Source of the DNA: an uncultured Clostridia bacterium
GTDB taxonomy: Bacteria; Bacillota; Clostridia; Christensenellales; Pumilibacteraceae
DNA length: 46,531 nt
Direction: 5' to 3'
Assembly: GCA_934229275.1 (NCBI GenBank)
Contig: CAKQDN010000012.1
Coordinates: 1 to 46,531, forward strand
The notes under the pieces were generated by a model, which ran no database searches, was not told where the DNA came from, and saw only the letters and a program-made list of their open reading frames with translations. Below are positions 39,600 through 46,531 of this stretch, one piece after another (position 1 is the first letter of the stretch; the number at the start of each line of letters is the position of its first letter). Both the position numbers and the translations under genes were made by a program.

Positions 39600-40738
39600 T
39601 ATTTCCGATAATCGACGCTTTGGCGGCTTACGTTCAGAGCAATGCCTACAGCCGCGCAAAACGCCATAATCGAACTGCTGCCCGACGATATGAACGGCAG
39701 CGGCACGCCGGTGGGCGGAATACTTCCCGTAACCACGGCGATATTTATAAGAGTCTGAACGGCAATAACCGCCGCAACTCCCCCCGACAGCAGACATCCC
39801 TCTCTGTCGGGGGCTTTTTGCGCTATTGAGATAAGCCTCGCTATTAAAAACACATACGCAGCCATAACGCAGACACAGCCGACAAAACCCGTTTCTTCCG
39901 CTATTACGCTGAATATAAAATCGCTTTCGGCGAACGGCAAAAACAGATATTTCTGACGGGAATTGAACAGTCCCACGCCCAGCAGTCCGCCGCTTCCGAT
40001 TGCGTACAACGACTGAATAAGTTGATACCCTTCTTCGAGCGGATTATCCCACGGATGCAAAAACGCAGTAAGTCGCTTCATTCTGTACGGTTCGGCTGCG
40101 ATCAGGACGGGGACCGCCGCGGCAACAGGAATCGACAGAAAAGCAAAATGCGCGCGTTTCGCTCCGCCCAGAAACAACATAATAAGAGTAACAAGCGCAA
40201 CGCACACGGTTATCGACATGTTCGGCTCGAGCATTATCAGAAAACACATTGCTCCGCCCACACCGAGAACGGGCAAAAGATACACGAATTTATGCATTTT
40301 ATCGTGATATTTCGCCAGATACGCCGACGAGAAAATCACAAGCCCGAATTTCGCTATTTCGCTCGACTGAAGCGTGAAGAACGGAAATTTAATCCACCTT
40401 TTCGCTCCGTAGTTTTCCACTCCGATTCCGGGAACGAACACCAGCACAAGCAACAGAAAACTTACGCCAAGCACGACGTAACGCCACTTTATCCACTTAT
40501 GATAGTCTATAAGCGACGTCGCGGTCATCGCAATCAAGCCCACCACGACGCCGAACAGTTGCTTGTACATGAAATACTTGTCGTCGCCGTACGTTTTCAG
40601 CGCGGAATAACTGCTTGCGGAATACACCATCATTACTCCGAACGCAAGAATAACCGTTATCGCGCCGTAAAGGACGAAATCGTATTTTCCTTTGCGGTAA
40701 CAGTTGCCGCCGCCCATGTTGTTTTTATGCCAGCGCAT
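39596..40738 (-). CDS. ftsW: Peptidoglycan glycosyltransferase FtsW (SEDS family)
   Basis: 380 residues, about ten membrane segments, SEDS family. Signatures: GAKRWIKFPFFTLQSSEIAK, HPWDNPLEEGYQLIQSLYAIGSGG and PPTGVPLPFISSG. It polymerises glycan strands at the septum with its partner PBP (gene at 44572-46470). It overlaps the end of murD by 14 bases. It could also be named spoVE; the dcw location favours a division role, and Firmicutes often use one gene for both. Confidence 0.93.
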   Translation of the reverse strand: MRWHKNNMGGGNCYRKGKYDFVLYGAITVILAFGVMMVYSASSYSALKTYGDDKYFMYKQLFGVVVGLIAMTATSLIDYHKWIKWRYVVLGVSFLLLVLVFVPGIGVENYGAKRWIKFPFFTLQSSEIAKFGLVIFSSAYLAKYHDKMHKFVYLLPVLGVGGAMCFLIMLEPNMSITVCVALVTLIMLFLGGAKRAHFAFLSIPVAAAVPVLIAAEPYRMKRLTAFLHPWDNPLEEGYQLIQSLYAIGSGGLLGVGLFNSRQKYLFLPFAESDFIFSVIAEETGFVGCVCVMAAYVFLIARLISIAQKAPDREGCLLSGGVAAVIAVQTLINIAVVTGSIPPTGVPLPFISSGSSSIMAFCAAVGIALNVSRQSVDYRKY

Positions 40739-41990
40739 TTACGCACTCGACAAATTTTTCGCCGCGTTCGGAATAGTTTTCGAACATGTCGAAACTCGCG
40801 CACGCAGGCGAGAACAAAACGTTTTTGCAGCCGCTTTTATACGCAATTTTGACCGCGGACGGCAAATCGTCGCACAAAACGACGTCGGAAAAACCGCCGA
40901 AGTAAGCGGCATCGCGGATTTTATAGCGAGTCTGCCCGATGAGAATAAGTTTATCGAATTTAACGCGAGAGGAAAACAGCGGCGAAAAATCGCAGTTTTT
41001 ATCGCTTCCGCCTGCAATCAGACATACGCTTCCGCGCATTTCGCGCAGTGCGCTGACCGTTGCAGATACGTTCGTTCCTTTCGAATCGTCGTAAAAACGC
41101 ACTCCTCCCGTTTCCCGAACGAGCGAAAGTCTGTGATTTTCGGGCGTAAACTTTTTAATGCCCGTCGTGATGTCGGTTGAAGTCGCTCCGAGCGCGCTTG
41201 CGGCAGCCGCAGCCGCCAGGAAATTTTCATAGTTATGTATTTCTGAAAACGGCAATTCGGTTGCGCCGATTAATCTTTCTCCGTTTACGAAAAAGTTTTC
41301 GCCGTCTTTATACGCGCCGTTGATTCTGCCGCGAACGCAAGTGAATACGGTTTTCGCTCGCGGACGAAAATCGGCAAGATATTTAACCGAAATGCTGTCC
41401 TGCGACAAAACGAGCGTATCGTTTTCGGTCATATTCTGCGCTATTTTCAGTTTTAACGCGGCGTATTTTTCCATACTGCCGTGGCGGTCGAGATGATCTT
41501 CTGCTATATTGGTGATTACCGCGACGTCCGGCTTTATAAGTTCGGTCGTTTCGAGTTGGAAACTGGAAACTTCGACAATCGCTATTTCGTAGCCTCCGAG
41601 TACGGCGACTTCGGAAAACGATTTTCCGATATTTCCACACAAAGCCACGCGATATTTTTCGCCCAGCATAAGCGCAACCATTTTTGCGACGGTTGTTTTG
41701 CCGTTAGTACCGGTAACCGCCAGAATTTTGCCCTTATTCAGCAGTCCGCCGAGTTCGATTTCGGATATAACCCGAACGCCTCGTTTTTTTGCCGCAGCAA
41801 ACAGCGGATCGGACGCCGGAATACCGGGACTTACGACGACGAGAGAATAGTCGCCACCCGAAATTTCTTTTTCGTAGTCGCCTTCGACCGCCTTATAATC
41901 GGCTCCGATTTTCCCGAGAGCGAACGCCGCGCCTCTTCCGCTTATTCCCTTACCTGCGACAAGAATCTTTCCTTTTAACAATTGCGTCAT
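40725..41990 (-). CDS. murD: UDP-N-acetylmuramoylalanine-D-glutamate ligase MurD
   Basis: 421 residues, Mur ligase: an N-terminal Rossmann domain (KILVAGKGISGRGAA), a central P-loop VTGTNGKTT (~95-103) and a C-terminal domain with DDSKGTN. It adds D-Glu to UDP-MurNAc-L-Ala. I start at MTQLLK (41990), with GAGGTG upstream, instead of six codons earlier. Confidence 0.96.
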   Translation of the reverse strand: MTQLLKGKILVAGKGISGRGAAFALGKIGADYKAVEGDYEKEISGGDYSLVVVSPGIPASDPLFAAAKKRGVRVISEIELGGLLNKGKILAVTGTNGKTTVAKMVALMLGEKYRVALCGNIGKSFSEVAVLGGYEIAIVEVSSFQLETTELIKPDVAVITNIAEDHLDRHGSMEKYAALKLKIAQNMTENDTLVLSQDSISVKYLADFRPRAKTVFTCVRGRINGAYKDGENFFVNGERLIGATELPFSEIHNYENFLAAAAAASALGATSTDITTGIKKFTPENHRLSLVRETGGVRFYDDSKGTNVSATVSALREMRGSVCLIAGGSDKNCDFSPLFSSRVKFDKLILIGQTRYKIRDAAYFGGFSDVVLCDDLPSAVKIAYKSGCKNVLFSPACASFDMFENYSERGEKFVECVNALA

Positions 41991-42039
41991 AATACACCTC
42001 GCACACAAGGTATTTTATGCCGCTCGAAAACGAATAATG

Positions 42040-43041
42040 TCAGGAAAACACGGATATAAGGCAAACGAGCAAGCCGCCCGAGATAAGCGTTATCGCAACG
42101 TAAAAAGCAACTATTCTGTTTTCGTGAACGCCTTTCCGCTCGAAGTGATGATGAACAGGCGACATCAGAAACACGCGTTTTTTCGTACGTTTGAAATGCA
42201 GCACCTGAATAATGACCGAAAGCGCCGTAAACACATAAGTTATGCCTAAAATCGGCAGAACGAGCGTGGTTTTCGTGACTATCGAAAGTCCTGCAATCAT
42301 TCCGCCGAGAGCGAGAGAGCCGGTGTCTCCCATAAAGATTTTCGCCGGATACGCATTGAAGCAGTTGAACGCTACAAGCGCGCCGATTACCGAACAAACG
42401 AAAACTTCGATATTGCCGATTTCTTCGTCGTTTGCAATCGTAACGCCCGTAACGCGCGTCGCCACGAGCAAAATCATAAGAAAACATATAAGATAATTCT
42501 TGGTTACGCCGCCGGCAAGACCGTCCAGTCCGTCGATAAGATTAACCGAATTGCTCGCCGCAAGGAATATAAGAACGTAATACGGAACGGCGAATATTCC
42601 GAGCGAAAACGAATTGAACGTCACCGGCAGAAACTGCTCGCTCCCGACAAGCGGACTGTTATACGCGAAAAGCGCGACGATTATCGCAACCGCTGTCTGA
42701 AACAATATTTTTTGCCACGCCGAAAGCCCTTTATTCTGCTTGAACCACACCTTTATAAAGTCGTCGAGAAAGCCGACGACTCCGTAGCCGAGCATAACCG
42801 CAAGCGATAACAAAGCAAGCGTTTTGTTTCCGCGAAACATAACGACGGCAACGGCGCACGAAGTCAGCGAAAACGCAACTCCACCCATGGTCGGCGTGCC
42901 GCTTTTGGACGCGTGGTTATCCACATACCCTAGAACGGTTTGCCGCAGTTTCATTTTTTTCGCAAGCCATACGACAAGAGGCGTCACTACGAGAGAAGCG
43001 ATAAGAGAAACGAGAAAAGCAAGCGCGCAACGAAAAATCAT
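42040..43041 (-). CDS. mraY: Phospho-N-acetylmuramoyl-pentapeptide transferase MraY
   Basis: 333 residues, about ten membrane segments. Conserved catalytic and substrate motifs: GTPTMGGVAF (~48-57), NLIDGLDGLAGG (Asp pair) and the HHHFE loop. It makes lipid I. It overlaps murE by four bases; murF, usually between them, is missing. Confidence 0.96.
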   Translation of the reverse strand: MIFRCALAFLVSLIASLVVTPLVVWLAKKMKLRQTVLGYVDNHASKSGTPTMGGVAFSLTSCAVAVVMFRGNKTLALLSLAVMLGYGVVGFLDDFIKVWFKQNKGLSAWQKILFQTAVAIIVALFAYNSPLVGSEQFLPVTFNSFSLGIFAVPYYVLIFLAASNSVNLIDGLDGLAGGVTKNYLICFLMILLVATRVTGVTIANDEEIGNIEVFVCSVIGALVAFNCFNAYPAKIFMGDTGSLALGGMIAGLSIVTKTTLVLPILGITYVFTALSVIIQVLHFKRTKKRVFLMSPVHHHFERKGVHENRIVAFYVAITLISGGLLVCLISVFS

Positions 43042-44477
43042 TCTATCACCTTCTCGTCTATAAGACTGCGCACGAAGTCCTCGTCGCTGTACTCGTACTT
43101 AACTCCGCCGATTTCCTGATACTTTTCGCCGCCTTTACCGGCGATAAGCACCACTCCGTCGTCGCCGACACATTCGACGGCATAGCGAATAGCCTGTTTT
43201 CTGTCCGTTATGGCGATATAATTGTCGTTTTTTATTCCCGAAACCACGTCGCCGATTATCTTTTCGGGATTTTCGTACCGCGGATTATCGGACGTTACAA
43301 CGCAGAAATCCGCGTTTTCCGAAGCGACTTTACCCATTTTCGGGCGTTTTCCAGCGTCGCGATTACCGCCGCACCCGAACACGACAACAAGTTTGCCGTC
43401 CGAACATTCCCTCAATGACGTTATTGCGTTTTTAAGGCTTTCTTCCGTGTGGGCAAAATCGATTACGACTTTTAATTTCGCTCCGCCTATAACGTTGAAT
43501 CTGCCGTCAACCTGATTGATTTTTTTCAACCCTTTCGCAACGCTGTGATTGTCCGCACCCAACATTCTTGCGCTAAGAGCGGCGCACAAGGCGTTATACA
43601 CGTTGAATTTCCCGGCAATCGGACAAGCGATGTCGAGAATATCGTCGCAAAGATTCATGACGAATCTTATTCCGCCGAGCGAATAACGCCTGTCGATGGC
43701 AAATGCGTCGGCGGGATTATCCGTGCCGTAAGTTTTCGAGCGGTTGTGATATTTTTTATATAAGTACCGACCGAACTCATCGTCCGCATTAAGAACGGCG
43801 CACTTGCACTTCTCTTTTTCGAATAAGAGTTCTTTCGCCGCCTTGTATTTTTCCTCGGTTTCGAAATAATCGAGATGATCGCGTCCCATATTGGTAAGCG
43901 CAGCCACGTCGAAAACAATGCCGTCCGTTTTTTTAAGAGCAAGCGCGTGAGCCGAAACTTCCATAACGACGTGCGTCACTCCATCGTCCTTCATTTTCGA
44001 CAAAATGCGGAACAGCGTCGGCGGATCGGGTGTGGTCATATCGGTAACTTCCGCTCTTTCGTCGCCGATAAACGCGCCGAGCGTGCCTATTATTCCCGTT
44101 TTGAATCCTGCCGCTTCCAGTATGCTTTTTATCATATACGAAGTGGTCGTTTTCCCGTTCGTACCGGTTATTCCGACTATTTTCAACGAATTTTGCGGAT
44201 TAGAGTAAAATCTTGCGCTCATTTGCGACAGCGCGTGACGATCGTCCTCGACCGTTACATGCGGAATCGAGCAAATCAAGTCTTTTTTCTTCGAAATAAC
44301 GCATACTGCGCCGTTTTTTTCCGCCTCTTCAATAAAATCGTTACCGTCGTTTTTGCAGCCTTCGAGCGCAAAAAAAGCGCTTCTTTTTTTAACGTCTGAC
44401 GCCTTTATTGCAAGCGACGTGACGTCGATTTCCCCGCAATCGGACGGACAATTATCAATCAGATTTTTAAGCAGCAT
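43038..44477 (-). CDS. murE: UDP-MurNAc-tripeptide synthetase MurE, meso-diaminopimelate type
   Basis: 479 residues. P-loop GITGTNGKTTTSY (~98-110), the central ligase motifs and, in the C-terminal domain, DNPRYENPEKI, where DNPR is the hallmark of meso-DAP-adding enzymes (Lys-type enzymes have other residues). It predicts DAP-type peptidoglycan. I start at MLLKNLID (44477), with GGGAGG upstream. Confidence 0.95.
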   Translation of the reverse strand: MLLKNLIDNCPSDCGEIDVTSLAIKASDVKKRSAFFALEGCKNDGNDFIEEAEKNGAVCVISKKKDLICSIPHVTVEDDRHALSQMSARFYSNPQNSLKIVGITGTNGKTTTSYMIKSILEAAGFKTGIIGTLGAFIGDERAEVTDMTTPDPPTLFRILSKMKDDGVTHVVMEVSAHALALKKTDGIVFDVAALTNMGRDHLDYFETEEKYKAAKELLFEKEKCKCAVLNADDEFGRYLYKKYHNRSKTYGTDNPADAFAIDRRYSLGGIRFVMNLCDDILDIACPIAGKFNVYNALCAALSARMLGADNHSVAKGLKKINQVDGRFNVIGGAKLKVVIDFAHTEESLKNAITSLRECSDGKLVVVFGCGGNRDAGKRPKMGKVASENADFCVVTSDNPRYENPEKIIGDVVSGIKNDNYIAITDRKQAIRYAVECVGDDGVVLIAGKGGEKYQEIGGVKYEYSDEDFVRSLIDEKVIE

Positions 44478-44571
44478 ATTCGCCTCCCTTGTTTCTACCG
44501 CAATAATACCACTATGCGGATATAAAAACAAGTCAAAAGCAAAATAACCGCTTTTACGACATAATGTTTTT

Positions 44572-46470
44572 CTACTCGGTCTTAATAAGCACGACGTCGC
44601 CTTTTCCGACTTTCGTTCCCGGAACTGGCAACGTGCTTATAACCTTTTCGCCTTCACCTGCGACTTCGACGTATGCGCCCGTTTTTTTAAGTTCTTCGAG
44701 CGCGTAATCCACCGACATATCGATTAAATTCGGCATGTCGGAATACTCCGAAACCTCATCCGTAACGCTTTTCGGGATACTTTCGTATTCGAATATTTTC
44801 GAAAAGATTCCCCCGACGTAAGGCGCGGCGACGATACTGCCGTAGTAAGCGCCGGCGGACGGCTCGTCTACGGTCATCAGAATAACGTATTCGGGACTAT
44901 CTGCAGGCGCGAATCCGACGAACGACGAAACGTATTTTCCCTGCGCTATACTGCCGTTTTCGTACTTTTGAGCGGTACCCGTTTTTCCGCCTATGCGATA
45001 TCCTTCGACCGCCGCCTTTCTTCCGCTGCCGTCGGCAACTACGTTTTCCAGCAGACGGCGCATTTTTTCGGACGTGCTTTCGCTTATCACGGTTTCGTCG
45101 GGAGAAGCGTATTCGAACACGGTTTTTCCGTCGTCGTACGCTATTTTTTCCACGAAATGCGGTTTGACCTTTTTTCCGCCGTTAACCGTTTCGCATACGC
45201 CCGAAATCATTTGCAGCGGCGTTATCGCGATCGCCTGACCGAATCCTATTCTGGCAAGGTCAACGTTTTTTACCTTATCCGCTTTCATCATAAGCCCCGG
45301 ACTTTCGCCGAAAAAGTCTACGCCGGTTTTCGTTCCGAGTCCGAATCGATTCAGTCCGTCGTAAAGCTTGTTCGTTCCGAGCCGAAGCGCAAGTTCCATA
45401 AAAACGCAGTTACAACTGTTCTTTACGCCCTCGCTTAAATTCTGACTGCCGTGTCCGCGCGAACGCCAGCAGCGTATGCGCTGACCGTCCACCGTTTTGA
45501 ATCCGGCGCAATAAAACGACGACGAATCGCCGACAACGCCGTTTTCGATCGCGATGGCGGTAGTGAAAATTTTGAACGTGGAACCGGGTTCGTATACGTC
45601 TACTATCATTTTGTTTTTGCTGTACGCGTTAAGTTTTTGTATATCGTCGCGCGGCAGATCGTCGAGCGAATAGGTCGGATATTGCGCCATTGCGACAATC
45701 GCTCCGTCGCCTGCTCGCATAACCGTCGCCGTCGCGCCTTTTGCCTGCCATTCCGTAGAGGCTGCCCGAACCGCTTGCTCGCAGAAACCTTGTATATTTA
45801 CGTCGAGTGTGGTATACACGTTTGCGCCGCTTATCGGAGGGATATAAAAGCGTTCTCCGCCGCTTATCTGTCTGCCACCGTTATCCGACTGCACGAGTGC
45901 GCTTCCGTTTATTCCCTTTATGTACTTATCGTAATAACCTTCCAGTCCGTTTCGTCCGACGTTATCGGCGTCGGTAAAGCCGAGTACCTGCGCAAGATAC
46001 TCGGGGTTGCCGTAATTTCTCTTGTAATCGGCAGTAAAATAAACGCCGTCAAGTCCGAGTAAAATGAGTTTTTTGCCGATTTCCACGCTTACGTTCTTTT
46101 TGACGGTAATCTCGCTTACGGCGCGCTTTTCGATTTTTTCTTTGAGTTTTGCGCCGTCGACGCCGAGTTCGTCACCGAGAACGTCGGCGACGCGATCGGG
46201 CTGCGTGACCGAGCCGGGACGAACGTATACCGTGTAAGTCGTTACGTTGTCGGCAATTTCGACGCCTTTCGAATCGTATATAACGCCTCTTTTTGCGGCA
46301 AGCGGCAAATCGCGGTACCACTGCTCCGCCGCTTTTACGGAATATTTACCGCTCTCTTTTATCTGAAGACAGGCAAGCCTTCCCGTCAGAAGCAAAAAGA
46401 AAAAGACTACCGTCGCTACCGCGCACAATAATCTTTTTCTTACAGTGATTAAACTACTATTACAATCCAA
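44572..46470 (-). CDS. Class B penicillin-binding protein, SpoVD/FtsI-like transpeptidase with PASTA domain
   Basis: 632 residues. A short head and one membrane anchor (~14-33), a PBP dimerisation region (55-200), a transpeptidase domain with SxxK at PGSTFK (Ser297), SCN (~353-355) and GGKTGTAQ (~500), and a PASTA domain at ~575-632. It crosslinks septal or spore cortex peptidoglycan with FtsW. The start is TTG at 46470, because an in-frame TAA stands directly before it and no ATG is near; GGAGG is about 13 bases upstream, an unusually long distance. The single PASTA domain resembles SpoVD, but a vegetative FtsI role is equally possible. Confidence 0.9.
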   Translation of the reverse strand: MDCNSSLITVRKRLLCAVATVVFFFLLLTGRLACLQIKESGKYSVKAAEQWYRDLPLAAKRGVIYDSKGVEIADNVTTYTVYVRPGSVTQPDRVADVLGDELGVDGAKLKEKIEKRAVSEITVKKNVSVEIGKKLILLGLDGVYFTADYKRNYGNPEYLAQVLGFTDADNVGRNGLEGYYDKYIKGINGSALVQSDNGGRQISGGERFYIPPISGANVYTTLDVNIQGFCEQAVRAASTEWQAKGATATVMRAGDGAIVAMAQYPTYSLDDLPRDDIQKLNAYSKNKMIVDVYEPGSTFKIFTTAIAIENGVVGDSSSFYCAGFKTVDGQRIRCWRSRGHGSQNLSEGVKNSCNCVFMELALRLGTNKLYDGLNRFGLGTKTGVDFFGESPGLMMKADKVKNVDLARIGFGQAIAITPLQMISGVCETVNGGKKVKPHFVEKIAYDDGKTVFEYASPDETVISESTSEKMRRLLENVVADGSGRKAAVEGYRIGGKTGTAQKYENGSIAQGKYVSSFVGFAPADSPEYVILMTVDEPSAGAYYGSIVAAPYVGGIFSKIFEYESIPKSVTDEVSEYSDMPNLIDMSVDYALEELKKTGAYVEVAGEGEKVISTLPVPGTKVGKGDVVLIKTE

Positions 46471-46479
46471 TTAAATTTT

Positions 46480-46531
46480 TCAACCTCCGATGAGTCTGCT
46501 TATAAAATCACAGAACCGGTCGAAACCGTTG
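46480..46531 (-). CDS. 3' end of an upstream gene, cut by the window edge
   Basis: The only frame open to the window edge ends NGFDRFCDFISRLIGG at a TGA (46480-46482), nine bases before the PBP start; the GGAGG of the PBP gene lies inside it. In Clostridia the gene here is usually ftsL, but 17 residues are too few to identify it. Confidence 0.4.
   Translation of the reverse strand, partial: NGFDRFCDFISRLIGG

Overview
The window looks like a chromosomal segment of an endospore-forming, monoderm Clostridia-type bacterium, probably an uncultured gut lineage. The evidence is the HrcA/CIRCE-type dnaK operon, the SpoIIGA-SigE-SigG-SpoIVA sporulation genes, a DNPR-type (meso-diaminopimelate) MurE, strong SigA-like promoters with 17-base spacers, and Gram-positive gene order throughout. 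Nearly all genes lie on the minus strand, so the biological reading direction is right to left. No taxon below this level can be supported from the sequence alone.

Layout, left to right. 249-550: a Leu-Gly-Lys tRNA operon. 704-8972: the heat-shock/translation operon, transcribed as hrcA-grpE-dnaK-dnaJ-prmA-rsmE-mtaB-hinT-rpsU, with a clear promoter plus CIRCE operator in front of hrcA and a second promoter in front of rpsU. 9086-10537: an unknown acidic protein followed by a PfkB/KdgK-type sugar kinase. 10577-10942: a small single-gene unit. 10996-16595: a 1543-residue lipoprotein (tandem Cys/His repeats, SASA-type esterase domain, GLUG-like solenoid) divergent from an AraC-family regulator, with two physically overlapping promoters. 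16590-18392: a small phage-like accessory island. 18433-18947: a six-tRNA operon (Gly-Arg-His-Gln-Gln-Lys). 19008-23756: phosphodiesterase, RdgB, SpoIVA, PlsY and Der. 23821-27445: nrdR-feoA-feoB and a DUF1614-like membrane protein. 27456-30389: ylmC/ymxH, sigG (plus strand), sigE and spoIIGA.

30527-46531 is a division and cell-wall (dcw) cluster read right to left: PBP/SpoVD-like transpeptidase, murE, mraY, murD, ftsW, then a plus-strand TPP-riboswitch-thiT unit, then two unknown membrane proteins, a coiled-coil protein, a YtaF/MntP-like protein, murA, ftsQ, ftsA and ftsZ. It makes UDP-MurNAc-peptides and lipid I, flips into septal peptidoglycan synthesis (FtsW plus PBP), and builds the Z ring. 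murF, murG and murC are not in the window.

Most interesting signals: (i) at several genes a SigA-like -10 hexamer ends exactly six (once seven) bases before the start codon with no Shine-Dalgarno, which suggests leaderless mRNAs; (ii) the giant Cys-repeat/SASA/GLUG lipoprotein with an interlocked divergent AraC promoter; (iii) two tRNAs that carry C instead of U at T-loop position 55; (iv) sigG inverted in place within an otherwise conserved cluster; (v) a phage-like island with duplicated promoter boxes and a GNAT-like cargo protein; (vi) a ThiT transporter with a long extra membrane domain.
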